A stretch of 64,000 nucleotides of DNA from Sphingobacterium sp. B16(2022) (GCF_012030425.1 NZ_JAAUVN010000001.1:992001-1056000), one strand, 5' to 3'; shown: positions 25,080-34,358, numbered from the stretch's first letter. Notes: generated by a model not told the origin, from the sequence alone. Translations and numbers: made by a program.

Positions 25080-25946
25080 CTATTTTGCTATAGCAGTCGA
25101 ACTTGTGCTTTTTAATGTGATGGCCTTGGTAAGCAGATTGTCTTTTAACTGTGTCATGAGCTCCTTTTTGGATGCGCTGATCAATCTGTTGGACCATGGG
25201 TTTTCGATATCGATTACTTTTTTGACATCCAATTCTAAGTTGATATTTGATTTCATCTGCGCATTAATAGTGATCGCTTTATCTAGTTTAATTTCTTTCT
25301 CCGTATAGAGATTGTTTGAAGCGAAGTCCCAAAAGAATGTTTGTGAAGCAGGAGCTTCCGGAGATGCTTTTACCCAGGTCATTTTTCCATTTACCACAAA
25401 AAACTTATAACTGGTGAACCACATCCAATTTTCAAAAGCCATACCATTTAAGGAGGATAATTCGCCAGCACGTAGGGTTAAATTATCGTTGTATTTTGAA
25501 TCAACTCCGACAGCAAATTTTATAGCAGTATAATCACCTGCTGGTATAGAACCTATCTGCACCTGTTCTCTTTTATTTGCAGGATATTTTTTGTCAAATG
25601 ATCCCTCTTGTACAGGAATTTCCACATTTTCTTCGATGAGGTAGTAGGATTCTGGTACTTTGAATTCTTCGCCAGCAGCATTGACTAAACGAACGTTGCT
25701 GACCCAATAACGAAGCTGGCTGAACTCATATTTTAGATCAAACTGACCAGTAGCATTGCTGAGTTTGAAATCATATGCTTTGTTCAATTCGAAGTCAGCA
25801 TCACCATATCGGGCATCAAATATTAAAGTGGTACTACCTGATGCTGCATCAATGTTAGGTTGAACGACTGTTTCTTTTTCACATGCTGTCAATAATAGGA
25901 TGCAGGAAAATAGGCTAAATGCTCCTTTTTTTGAATAGTTTTTCAT
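25080..25946 (-). CDS. MbnP-like copper-binding protein (copy 1)
   Basis: A 288-residue lipoprotein (signal ends ILLLTAC). MbnP-family features: LIFDARYGDADFELNKAYDF, FSQLRYWVSNVRLVNAAGEE, YTAIKFAVGVDSKYND and the tryptophan-rich MAFENWMWFTSYKFFVVNGK, which corresponds to the W-x-W-x-x-G/S-Y region carrying the modified tryptophan. The C-terminal part (VDIENPWSNRLISASKKELM) differs from copy 2 and lacks its His-rich tail. The following gene, one base downstream, is a di-heme MauG/MbnH-like enzyme. Confidence 0.83.
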   Translation of the reverse strand: MKNYSKKGAFSLFSCILLLTACEKETVVQPNIDAASGSTTLIFDARYGDADFELNKAYDFKLSNATGQFDLKYEFSQLRYWVSNVRLVNAAGEEFKVPESYYLIEENVEIPVQEGSFDKKYPANKREQVQIGSIPAGDYTAIKFAVGVDSKYNDNLTLRAGELSSLNGMAFENWMWFTSYKFFVVNGKMTWVKASPEAPASQTFFWDFASNNLYTEKEIKLDKAITINAQMKSNINLELDVKKVIDIENPWSNRLISASKKELMTQLKDNLLTKAITLKSTSSTAIAK

Positions 25947-25988
25947 TTTATTATGTTATAATTTGTTTTGTTAAATTTTTGTGATTTA

Positions 25989-26834
25989 TTATTTGATTTT
26001 GATAGGATAGACCAAACTATCTTGTGATACTGTTTCCCCATTTTTCAAAAGCTTAACTTTGATAACCCAGTCTCCAGACATCGTGAAATTGACTAAGCCG
26101 GAATAACGGCCATTTCCCTTGCTTTCAGCATCTTTATTCTCTGGAGAGCCATGTTTCATAGCAGGCATAAAAGGTTCTACGGCTATGGTATATCCATCTA
26201 GATTGGTAAAGGTCTCTCTGTCCATTTTGTGTAAGGCAAATTCGATATTGTGCTTACCTGACTCGACCTCATTAGGAATTAAACAGGATACGAATACGCG
26301 ATCATCTGTCGTTGTTCCTGTAGCTATAGTGCGGGGTATAGTCGCTTGTTGTACTGGGAGGGCAAAAGTCAAGGTATCTGTTTTATCTTTTCCTTTGAGT
26401 AAAGTTTTGAATAGCCATCCTCTCCCCATATCCTTCATATTGGCCATGATAAATACCATATCAGCTTGAAAAATGCCGTTTCCTTTGTTGACTAGAGCGT
26501 CATAAGGTCCACCATGGGACATCATTCCCATATCCATTGTGATTTCGTAATTTACTTCTTGGTCATTTATTGGATTTCCTTTTCCATCTTCTAATCTCAA
26601 GTATAGGCTTTCAAATTTATTGGTTAGACTATCTGGTGTCCAGAGTGATACTTGATGACCTACAAAGGTTGTGTCTCCAAGCATGATCATACTGGAAAGA
26701 TCTATGCTATTTGAAGCATGTTTATTTTCTGACTGTGTTGCAGTTGATTTCGTCATATTATTGCAGCCGTAGAAAGATGTCTGTACTAGAATTAATGTGA
26801 TGTAAAGGATCGTTATTTTTATTATACGCTTCAT
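25989..26834 (-). CDS. YtkA/FixH-like lipoprotein with two Met/His-containing domains
   Basis: A 281-residue lipoprotein (signal ends TSFYGC). Two similar beta domains follow, each of YtkA/FixH type: in the first, MDMGMMSHGGPYDALVNKGN; in the second, EPFMPAMKHGSPENKD followed by GRYSGLVNFTMSGDWVIKV. The 'M-x-x-M-x-H-G' pattern in a strand-turn is typical of copper-handling YtkA-like domains. It sits 30 bases after the SCO1-like gene and 42 bases before the MbnP-like gene, so it is probably a periplasmic copper carrier or chaperone of the same system. Confidence 0.78.
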   Translation of the reverse strand: MKRIIKITILYITLILVQTSFYGCNNMTKSTATQSENKHASNSIDLSSMIMLGDTTFVGHQVSLWTPDSLTNKFESLYLRLEDGKGNPINDQEVNYEITMDMGMMSHGGPYDALVNKGNGIFQADMVFIMANMKDMGRGWLFKTLLKGKDKTDTLTFALPVQQATIPRTIATGTTTDDRVFVSCLIPNEVESGKHNIEFALHKMDRETFTNLDGYTIAVEPFMPAMKHGSPENKDAESKGNGRYSGLVNFTMSGDWVIKVKLLKNGETVSQDSLVYPIKIK

Positions 26835-26864
26835 AATTGTTTTTATTAATGTTGTTGAAATAAG

Positions 26865-27524
26865 TTATCGCTGATCCAATAATTGTTGAATATCTTGTAT
26901 GGCAACTTTCACGGAGTCCATCTCAATACCACTGTAGACACCTCTTACATGCCCTTTTCCATCTACGAGTGTAAATACACCACTATGATCAAAACCACCT
27001 GGTGCATCTGGGCTTTCTGTGGCAAATGAGAAATAACCTGCGGCTCCCGCAATGTCATATACTGTTGCTTTTGGGCCATTGACAAATTTCCATAGGTCTG
27101 GTGCGCCCAGTTTTTGAGCATAGGTTTTTAAAACCGATGGCGTATCATGATCTGGATCTATGGTATGCGAAAGGATGGCAAAACGTGGCTCGTTCTGAAA
27201 ATGTTTGGCTACCTCAAGCATGTGTTTGGACATGATCGGACAGATGGTCGGGCAGCGAGTGAAAAAGAAATCGGCAAGATATATTTTACCTTTTAAATCT
27301 TCATTGCTGATCCAGTTACTATCTTGATCCACAAAACGAAATTGGGGTATACGATGATAGCTTGTATCACTTTGTGTAATACCATCTTTTGAAGTGGAAA
27401 TGATTTCTTTCTCCCCTAAAATGGGCAGTTCTTTATTTTGGCTAGATGATGCGCATCCTACCATACCCATGAACAGCGCAATAGATGCACAGCCAAGAAA
27501 TATATGCTTATGTTTTGATAACAT
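26865..27524 (-). CDS. SCO1/SenC-family copper chaperone lipoprotein
   Basis: A 219-residue lipoprotein (signal ends MGMVGC) with a thioredoxin-like SCO domain. The copper ligands are visible: Cys91 and Cys95 in FFFTRCPTICPIMSKHM and His180 in PGGFDHSGVF, in the normal C-x-x-x-C plus distal His arrangement. SCO proteins deliver copper to, or reduce, copper sites in periplasmic oxidases. No cytochrome oxidase gene is in this window; the neighbours are MbnP-like proteins and di-heme peroxidases, so its client may be one of those. It is the first gene of the tight minus-strand cluster. Confidence 0.9.
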   Translation of the reverse strand: MLSKHKHIFLGCASIALFMGMVGCASSSQNKELPILGEKEIISTSKDGITQSDTSYHRIPQFRFVDQDSNWISNEDLKGKIYLADFFFTRCPTICPIMSKHMLEVAKHFQNEPRFAILSHTIDPDHDTPSVLKTYAQKLGAPDLWKFVNGPKATVYDIAGAAGYFSFATESPDAPGGFDHSGVFTLVDGKGHVRGVYSGIEMDSVKVAIQDIQQLLDQR

Positions 27525-27716
27525 TTATGTTGATGTTATGATTAATGGTTCTGTATATGGCTAACCTGTGCAACACTTGTAGCTCATAAATGAGTACGAT
27601 GTAGCGGAGCGATTCAAAATAATGAATAGCGTGTACTGGATAGCCTATATAGGTATCAATTAATGCTGAGAAATGAAAAGTCTTTGATGACAGATGATGT
27701 CAATTGTTTTGTACAA

Positions 27717-28088
27717 TTAAGCGGAAAAGAGGGGTGGGTGGAAGATTGTTTCTGCAAAAAGGAAAGTATAGCTCATATCTTGTGGATAGTGCTTGGTAAT
27801 ACGTCGTGCAATGCGATTATTTTTCGGAAATTCGAAGGTGTCAAGATGATGAATAGAAGCTAACTGCTCTAAGTTAACGGTTGCTTGTTTTGCTTCTTTT
27901 TCAGCCTGCTTCTTCAGCTTTTTCATGAGTACACATTGACCTTTACAATGCATGGTAGGTTTATCAATGTTTTCACACGATTTGAGATATTCTTTTGTGT
28001 TTAATTTGTAATCAACGAGCATACCTATTCTACTAAACGTCTGGAATAAGAACGTTAGCAGGAGTAAGAATATGGTCAATTGTTTCAA
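27717..28088 (-). CDS. Small exported protein with CxGxC motif (copy 3)
   Basis: A 123-residue protein: signal/anchor helix (KQLTIFLLLLTFLFQTFS), then YKLNTKEYLKSCENIDKPT, then MHCKGQCVLMKKLKKQAEKE. The C-x-E-N ... M-x-C-K-G-x-C-V-L-M-K-K-x-K-K block is strongly similar to copy 1 at 18489. It precedes the SCO1-like gene by 192 bases on the same strand and may be the first gene of the copper/redox transcript. A TATATTTG-type -7 element lies just upstream (28106-28113, minus strand). Confidence 0.72.
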   Translation of the reverse strand: MKQLTIFLLLLTFLFQTFSRIGMLVDYKLNTKEYLKSCENIDKPTMHCKGQCVLMKKLKKQAEKEAKQATVNLEQLASIHHLDTFEFPKNNRIARRITKHYPQDMSYTFLFAETIFHPPLFSA

Positions 28089-28105
28089 ATCAGTGAAATT
28101 TTCAA

Positions 28106-28113
28106 CAAATATA
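28106..28113 (-). promoter_or_regulatory. Candidate -7 element for the CxGxC copy 3 gene
   Basis: On the minus strand this reads TATATTTG, matching TAnnTTTG, 18 bases before the start codon at 28088. No convincing -33 element is seen. The stretch 28114-28483 shows no gene. Confidence 0.35.
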
Positions 28114-28483
28114 CCGCCCTATAATCTAATGTAGTTTTGATTTTCGTGCACATTATGTTGTGTTTCGGGACAACTTTGGGTTGTATCAGCAGTTCTTTTT
28201 GAAACTATTCTAGAATGCACAAAAGGTGCTTTGTGAGTAGTTAATTTTTTTGTCAGGTATTGTATATTATCAAATACATGACAATGGGTCTTGCACCGTG
28301 TTGGGTGATCTTTGGTTAAAGTAAACTGTGATGGAATGAAAATCCTACTGTTGTGCAGATGTTCATTAAGTGATATTTGAGGTATTTATTGTCCTAGATC
28401 GGGTAGTATGCCTGCAAACTTTGCTTTGTTCGAATTGTTATCTGAGTCTATTGTCATTCATGTTTACTTAAAGGATTTTTAAA

Positions 28484-29194
28484 ATGGAAAATAAACGGAA
28501 TATACTCATGATATTGAGCTCCCATGATAGAATGGATGGGACAGATAGTAAAACTGGGGTGTGGTTAGGTGAAATGACAGAACCATATTATAAATTTGAA
28601 GAGGCCGGATATCAAGTTCTTTTGGCCAGTCCATTGGGAGGTGAACCACCTCTTGATCCGATGAGTAAGTTAACCGAACACTTGACTAGTGATAACCGTA
28701 AGTTTCTGGATGATGAAAACGCACAGCAAAGATTTAAGAATACCGTTCAACTGGAAAGCGTTCAATCTTCTGCCTTTGATGGTGTTTTTATTCCAGGAGG
28801 GCATGGTCCTTTATGGGATCTGGCTCGACATCCTGAGGTGTCACGTTTACTGACGGACTTTATCAAAGAGCATAAACCGATCGGGGCTGTGTGTCATGGT
28901 CCTGCGGCTTTAGTCGCCCTTGCACAAACAGATCCTGATTTCTTGGTTGGTAAGCACGTGACTGCTTTTACCAATATGGAGGAAAATCTCGTGATGCGAA
29001 GTGATTATATCCCTTTTAAATTAGAATCCAGATTAAGAGAATTGGGAGCTTCATTCAGCTCGGCTCCGGTACCTTTTGTACCGCATGTGGTGCGCGATGG
29101 AAACTTGGTTACCGGGCAGAACCCACTATCCGCTGGTCCAACAGCGACGAAATTGATTGAAGTGCTTCAAGAGATAAGTCCTAAAGATATTTAA
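28484..29194 (+). CDS. DJ-1/PfpI-family protein, Hsp31-like
   Basis: A 236-residue class-I glutamine-amidotransferase-like protein. The nucleophile elbow is GAVCHGPAALVAL (Cys137, His138), the acidic residue that activates the cysteine is Glu33 in GEMTEPYYKFEEAG, and the GGHGPLWDL oxyanion region is present. This layout matches the Hsp31-like branch, whose members act on methylglyoxal (glyoxalase III activity) or as chaperones. No signal peptide, so cytoplasmic. The gene stands alone; a strong terminator about 225 bases further on may not belong to it. Confidence 0.88.
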   Translation: MENKRNILMILSSHDRMDGTDSKTGVWLGEMTEPYYKFEEAGYQVLLASPLGGEPPLDPMSKLTEHLTSDNRKFLDDENAQQRFKNTVQLESVQSSAFDGVFIPGGHGPLWDLARHPEVSRLLTDFIKEHKPIGAVCHGPAALVALAQTDPDFLVGKHVTAFTNMEENLVMRSDYIPFKLESRLRELGASFSSAPVPFVPHVVRDGNLVTGQNPLSAGPTATKLIEVLQEISPKDI

Positions 29195-29417
29195 TCATTA
29201 AGAAATGATAAGATTAGGGATGAAAGGGATGCTGTGTCAGTTAGAACGTTATTATTCTGTAGTTTTTTTTCAATGCAGTAATTGTATCACGGGTAATACA
29301 GAAACTGCTTTTACTTAAACAATTACTTGAAGAAAAATATTCCGCAGCCGCTGAAGCCAAAGATATTTTTATTCTCTAAATTTTGGGAGCTTTTATTTTT
29401 CCAATACTTAAAGTTCT

Positions 29418-29449
29418 AAAGGTTCAATCGAGGTGATTGAACCTTTTTT
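29418..29449 (+). terminator. Rho-independent terminator of an otherwise empty region
   Basis: A perfect 12-bp stem (AAAGGTTCAATC with GATTGAACCTTT) and 5-base loop run into TTTTTT. The 480 bases from 29195 to 29677 hold this hairpin and only a start-less open stretch of 38 codons (29263-29379), so a short transcript or gene remnant may end here. Confidence 0.8.
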
Positions 29450-29677
29450 ATGAAAATAATAGCGAACACTGTTTCATATATTTATTCGTTCCCCTAACTT
29501 TTTTTACATAAAGCTTCGTTTATTTTATTAAAATTATCAATGTTGTCCCCGCAGTTTTAATGAAAAATTCTGTCGTAAATCACTATAATAACTTTCATTC
29601 AAGCCTTTCTAAAGCGTTTTAATCGCATCTTATTGTTTTGGAAAGTGCTTATGCTCTTAATTGATATTTTAAAATAG

Positions 29678-29869
29678 TTAGCTTCTGAAAATTAGGTAAA
29701 GAAGTGCTACAGCAGGGAAGATGAATATGCCCAATATGACAGAACTGATGGGTTTTGCAAAATTCAATGTGTATCCGTGTATACTCGAGCGTGTTTTAGG
29801 TACTAATAGACGAGGGTCTGAAGGGTTATAATAGAATACACCGAACTTATAATTTTTTAAATTATCCAT
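29678..29869 (-). CDS. DUF5808-like small membrane protein
   Basis: A 63-residue protein. The N-terminal half KFGVFYYNPSDPRLLVPK, then GYTLNFAKP, matches the DUF5808 pattern (G-x-F-Y-x-N-P-x-D-P-R-x-x-V-P-K ... G-W/Y-T-L-N-F-A-x-P) found at the ends of larger membrane proteins or alone. One transmembrane helix (SVILGIFIFPAVALLYLIF) ends the protein. Function is unknown. It is isolated, with no operon partners. Confidence 0.75.
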   Translation of the reverse strand: MDNLKNYKFGVFYYNPSDPRLLVPKTRSSIHGYTLNFAKPISSVILGIFIFPAVALLYLIFRS

Positions 29870-30043
29870 TGTTTGTAATTAATGATTTATAATTATGCGT
29901 GATAAAGCCTTTAAGTACAGCCCTAAACCCGCTTTTGGTTTCATACTAAAGGTAATATATTTCAAGGTTAATTTCAAATTTTGTTGCATTTTAATTGATT
30001 ATGGCCAATGTGGACAATTAGATTTTATTTCCTTGTTGAAATA

Positions 30044-30652
30044 TTAAGAAATCCATGTAGCGTTACGTTTAACGACGATCCATTTATCTTTAATTTTGTT
30101 AAGGATAAAATTTGATCCTCCTCCACAAAGAGGCCCGCAATTGTAATCTAGGGATACAAAGGCTTTTTTTTCATTATGTGATAAGATAGGTATGTGGAAA
30201 TCATATCTTGAAAAATAATATTCTGGCATTTTTAATTTATTACCGTCCAATACTTTATATACAATAGCAATTTCCTTTGGTACAAAAACCGTATTTAAAT
30301 TGTTTGTTTGATTAAAATATCCGATAGAATCTAGAGCAGTATTACCTATTACTGTAAGTAATTCATTAATTGTTACACCATTTGGCGATGGTGGTAATTC
30401 ATCATTAAGTGTATCAATTGAAATTTTGATAAATTGATTATTGATAAATGCTTGGGGTTTATTAGTTTTCATTAATTCATGGTATGAAGAATCATAGGTC
30501 AGTATAGCAAGTAATATCTCTTCATAATCTTTTTCTAAAGAGATATGGTTAAATGAGTTTTTTTTAATGTTTTCATTTATACTGGTTTGCTTCTCAATTT
30601 TATTTTGGCAAGCGAATAGAACGAATAAAAACGGCAGAAGGTATACTTTCAT
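30044..30652 (-). CDS. Hypothetical lipoprotein, 202 aa
   Basis: The signal peptide ends LPFLFVLFAC, giving a lipid-anchored Cys. The mature part has no recognised domain. A C-terminal block (AFVSLDYNCGPLCGGGSNFIL, then KIKDKWIVVKR) with the C-G-P-L-C-G-G-G turn and a strand-turn-strand W-x-V ending resembles small beta proteins found in many Bacteroidota genomes. The two cysteines may form a disulfide. It stands alone between intergenic stretches. Confidence 0.65.
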   Translation of the reverse strand: MKVYLLPFLFVLFACQNKIEKQTSINENIKKNSFNHISLEKDYEEILLAILTYDSSYHELMKTNKPQAFINNQFIKISIDTLNDELPPSPNGVTINELLTVIGNTALDSIGYFNQTNNLNTVFVPKEIAIVYKVLDGNKLKMPEYYFSRYDFHIPILSHNEKKAFVSLDYNCGPLCGGGSNFILNKIKDKWIVVKRNATWIS

Positions 30653-30859
30653 AAAAATTCTTTTAAAGGGAGATGATAAAATTAAAGAATTTTCATAATA
30701 TAAATATGGGTCATTGATTAGATTGTTCGATTGTGAACAGGTAGTGTCCGATTATGGTTAAACTGTTGTTCTTATTATTTCTCAACAACCTGTTGGTGAG
30801 TGAATTATGTTTTTGGTAGAATAGTTGGCATTGAGATTCATGAAAAATATAAATTAAAA

Positions 30860-31309
30860 ATGATTATTCAATTTATTGACTCTACTCTTGGAAAAATCGC
30901 TAATCATGCATTGATTATTTTATTCAGTTTGTTGTTCATGCTAGCATATGATCAGCAGGAGAAAACGATAGCGAGCACAAAACTTGATGAAGGAGTTGAA
31001 ATACTTAATTTTTTCTTGAGGGGTACTTATGGATTTGATGCCAGTTCTGAAGCTTCTCGAGCTATTGATCGAATTGTTGAGGATGATGCATCTTATGAGA
31101 ATCAAGACCTGATAAGCTTTTTTTCGCAAATAAGGGCGGGAAATAGCATTGACTATAATGCTGTGATGAGCCTAAAAATATATTATGATTATGATTTAAA
31201 TTTAAAAATAGTTTATAACGATGGATCGTCTGAAGCACAATGGAATAATTATAACGCGATCAAGTATTTAAAGTTATTGCAGTATTTCATGGTAGGTGCG
31301 TTTTACTGA
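30860..31309 (+). CDS. Hypothetical membrane-anchored protein, 149 aa
   Basis: One N-terminal transmembrane helix (ANHALIILFSLLFMLAY, about residues 14-30) is followed by a soluble acidic domain (EGVEILNFFLRGTYGFDASS, then YYDYDLNLKIVYNDGSSEAQ). No family is recognised. I start at ATG 30860; a GTG at 30800 would add about 20 residues with no clear signal. It is a solitary gene in a low-gene-density stretch (29.2-31.6 kb). Confidence 0.5.
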   Translation: MIIQFIDSTLGKIANHALIILFSLLFMLAYDQQEKTIASTKLDEGVEILNFFLRGTYGFDASSEASRAIDRIVEDDASYENQDLISFFSQIRAGNSIDYNAVMSLKIYYDYDLNLKIVYNDGSSEAQWNNYNAIKYLKLLQYFMVGAFY

Positions 31310-31431
31310 AAGTGATATAGTTGTGGCGTTATTGTGATATATTGAAGATTTTACGATCAACGATGCATTACTTTTTGTAGATATTGTTGAATTCAAGTTA
31401 GTAATAATTGATCATCTATCGATTGTGTGTT

Positions 31432-31454
31432 TTTTGGATCTATAAGATCCAAAA
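31432..31454. terminator. Perfect 10-bp hairpin, terminator or regulatory
   Basis: TTTTGGATCT and AGATCCAAAA are exact complements around ATA. No T-tract follows on the plus strand. It is the only structure seen in the 352 bases between 31310 and 31661, apart from a TATATTTG (31522-31529) that could be a -7 element for the rhamnosidase gene. Confidence 0.45.
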
Positions 31455-31661
31455 TCAAATATTTGTGTTGTTAACGGGCAGGAGCAGGTTGGTACGGGAC
31501 AGTTATTGTATCAATAATGGTTATATTTGGTCTGTTTGCATACTATTTGGAACCCGGGTTATCTACGTCTAATTATAATTTGCTAGCATAATCTTTTTGA
31601 GGTTGATGTCATGGAATGCGCGTTCCTATAGCTAATCTGATAAATTGATAAACCTAAGCCA

Positions 31662-34358
31662 ATGATGCATACAAGTCATACGCATATTGAAAAGATGAAT
31701 AACAATAAATCAAGAATGAAAAATATACTATTGCTGGTGGGCTTATGTGCTTCCTGCAATCTTTATGGTCATAAAAAGGGAGCTGACTTTGAACCTATCG
31801 CACTTCAATGCGAGCATCTGGTCAATCCATTGGCTATTGATGTGGAGCAACCCAGATTTACCTGGATGCTGAAAGACGATCGGCAGGGGGCTAAGCAAGT
31901 GGCCTATCAAGTTATAGTGGGAACTGACTCATTGTCAATCGTCAATAATAAAGGAAATATCTGGGATACTGGCAAACTGATGAAAGACAATATTCTTGTC
32001 CGTTATGCGGGTAAAGATCTTCATGCACTGACACGATATTTCTGGAAAGTTACAGTATGGGATAAAGATGGAAGACCAAGTAGTTCGGGCGTTGCTTCTT
32101 TTGAAACGGGCATGATGTCAAGGTTCAACTGGAAAGGTGCATGGATTAGTGATCATGCCAACGAAAATGATAAACCCGCACCATATTTTCGTAAAAAGTT
32201 TACAACGAATAAAACAGTTAAGTATGCTCGGGCTTACATTGCGGCAGCAGGTCTTTATGAGCTTTCTTTAAATGGAGCTAAAGTTGGGGAAAACGTCCTC
32301 GATCCTATGTATACGCGCTTTGATAAAAGGCTGTTGTATGTTGTCCATGATGTGACTGCGCAGATTAAAAGTGGAAATAATGCAATCGGAGTGATACTTG
32401 GAAATGGTTGGTACAACCATCAGTCACTTGCTGTATGGGATTTCAACAATGCGCCGTGGCGCAACCGTCCTACATTTTGCATGGATTTACGTATTGTATA
32501 TACCGACGGGACGGAAGAGACAATCTCATCAGAGCGCGATTGGAAAACTTCTTCAGGACCGATTATATTCAATAGCATCTACACCGGTGAACATTATGAT
32601 GCGAGATTGGAGCAGAAAGGATGGGATGAAGCGGATTTTGATGATTCAAAATGGAATGGTGTGCGGTATCGCAGTGCACCTGCTGATTTGATTGTGGCGC
32701 AACAGACGGTTCCAATCCGTATGGTAAATACTTTTACGCCCAAAAGCGTTAAAAGAATAGATGATAAAACCTACGTTTTTGACCTGGGGCAGAATATGTC
32801 AGGCATCACTAAAGTGAAAGCCAGTGGGACAGCAGGAACGGTATTAAAGATTAAACACGGGGAACGATTACATCAAGATGGGCGCCTGGATCAGTCTAAT
32901 ATTGATGTTTATTTTAGAGGTGACAAAGAGACTGATCCTTTTCAAACGGATATTTTAATACTGAGTGGCAAAAAGCAGGATGAGTTTATGCCAAAGTTTA
33001 ACTATAAGGGGTTCCGTTATGTAGAGGTGTCGAGTAGTGAACCATTGGACTTAAAAGATCTGAATATTACATCGTATTTTGTCCATAGTGATGTGGCTGC
33101 AAAGGGTGAGGTTAAGACGTCGTCAAAGTTGGTCAATGATCTTTGGAAGGTTACTAATAATGCGTATTTATCCAATCTGATGGGGTATCCTACGGATTGT
33201 CCGCAAAGGGAAAAGAATGGCTGGACAGGTGATGGCCATCTGGCAATCGAAACAGCATTTTATAATTTTGATGGAATTACTGTCTATGAAAAATGGATTG
33301 CCGATCACCGTGACGAACAACAGCCCAATGGTGTTTTACCAGATATTATTCCAACAGGTGGCTGGGGATATGGTGATGCAAACGGGCTGGACTGGACCAG
33401 TACAATCGCAATTATTCCATGGCAGGTATATATGTTTTATGGCGATAACAGGCTTTTGGAAGATTCCTACCAGAATATTAAGAATTATGTCGATTATGTG
33501 GACCGTATCAGTCCGGAAGCATTGACTACTTTTGGGCGTGGAGACTGGGTACCTGTTAAGTCTACTTCAAATTTAGAATTGACATCGTCCATCTATTTCT
33601 ATGTGGATGCTACAATTCTGAGTGCTGCCGCGAAAATGTTTGGAAAACAGGTTGACTATGAGAAATATGATCGCTTAAGTAAGAAAATCAAAAAGGCGAT
33701 CAATGAAAAGTTTCTGAATGTTTCTACAGGAATTTATGGAAGTGGAACGCAGACTGAATTGAGCATGGCCCTGCACTGGGATGTTGTTCCTGAAGATGTG
33801 AAAACAAAGGTCGCTTTTAATCTGAATAAAAAAGTTGAGGAATCCGGTTTTCATCTAGATGTTGGTGTATTAGGAGCAAAGGCATTGTTGAATGCGCTCA
33901 AAAACAATGGTTATGAGGAGTCCGCTTATAAAGTAGCTGTTCAAGATTCTTATCCATCTTGGGGATGGTGGGTCGTTAACGGAGCTACTACGTTACTGGA
34001 GAATTGGGATCTTGATGCTAAGCGAGATATATCGGATAACCATATGATGTTTGGGGAAATAGGGGGCTGGTTTTTTAAATCTTTGGGTGGGATTTTACCA
34101 GATCCTGAGCAACCTGGATTTAAACATATTCTGCTGAAGCCCATATTTCCGAAAACATTGGATCATTCCGAGATTACACATGCTTCGCCGTATGGTGATA
34201 TTGTATCTAAATGGAAAAAGAATAAGAATATTGTTACTTATGATGTAACAGTTCCGGCCAATGCAACAGCGACCTTTTTTCCTCCTAGTAATGCTAAAGA
34301 AAAGCAATCTATGGCGCTTGAGGCAGGCAAACACCGCATAAAAGTACAGCTATTATAG
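31662..34358 (+). CDS. Alpha-L-rhamnosidase, GH78 family
   Basis: An 898-residue exported glycoside hydrolase. After a signal sequence come the N-terminal beta domains (KKFTTNKTVKYARAYIAAAG, LGNGWYNHQSLAVWDFNNAP) and the (alpha/alpha)6 catalytic domain with GH78 signatures TDCPQREKNGWTGDGHLAIE, then SYPSWGWWVVNGATTLLENW, which includes the catalytic glutamate region, and a C-terminal beta domain. It removes terminal alpha-L-rhamnose from plant glycosides or polysaccharides such as rhamnogalacturonan. The start is uncertain: ATGs at 31662, 31695 or 31716, the last giving the tightest signal peptide. It stands alone, not in a SusCD operon. Confidence 0.92.
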   Translation: MMHTSHTHIEKMNNNKSRMKNILLLVGLCASCNLYGHKKGADFEPIALQCEHLVNPLAIDVEQPRFTWMLKDDRQGAKQVAYQVIVGTDSLSIVNNKGNIWDTGKLMKDNILVRYAGKDLHALTRYFWKVTVWDKDGRPSSSGVASFETGMMSRFNWKGAWISDHANENDKPAPYFRKKFTTNKTVKYARAYIAAAGLYELSLNGAKVGENVLDPMYTRFDKRLLYVVHDVTAQIKSGNNAIGVILGNGWYNHQSLAVWDFNNAPWRNRPTFCMDLRIVYTDGTEETISSERDWKTSSGPIIFNSIYTGEHYDARLEQKGWDEADFDDSKWNGVRYRSAPADLIVAQQTVPIRMVNTFTPKSVKRIDDKTYVFDLGQNMSGITKVKASGTAGTVLKIKHGERLHQDGRLDQSNIDVYFRGDKETDPFQTDILILSGKKQDEFMPKFNYKGFRYVEVSSSEPLDLKDLNITSYFVHSDVAAKGEVKTSSKLVNDLWKVTNNAYLSNLMGYPTDCPQREKNGWTGDGHLAIETAFYNFDGITVYEKWIADHRDEQQPNGVLPDIIPTGGWGYGDANGLDWTSTIAIIPWQVYMFYGDNRLLEDSYQNIKNYVDYVDRISPEALTTFGRGDWVPVKSTSNLELTSSIYFYVDATILSAAAKMFGKQVDYEKYDRLSKKIKKAINEKFLNVSTGIYGSGTQTELSMALHWDVVPEDVKTKVAFNLNKKVEESGFHLDVGVLGAKALLNALKNNGYEESAYKVAVQDSYPSWGWWVVNGATTLLENWDLDAKRDISDNHMMFGEIGGWFFKSLGGILPDPEQPGFKHILLKPIFPKTLDHSEITHASPYGDIVSKWKKNKNIVTYDVTVPANATATFFPPSNAKEKQSMALEAGKHRIKVQLL

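Noticed and set aside
29263..29379. 38-codon open stretch with a plausible helical peptide (LLLLKQLLEEKYSAAAEAKD)
   Set aside because: It has no start codon in frame and is preceded directly by a stop; at most a remnant of a lost gene, supported only by the downstream terminator.
30723..30790. Promoter-like sequence before the hypothetical gene at 30860
   Set aside because: No TAnnTTTG at suitable spacing.
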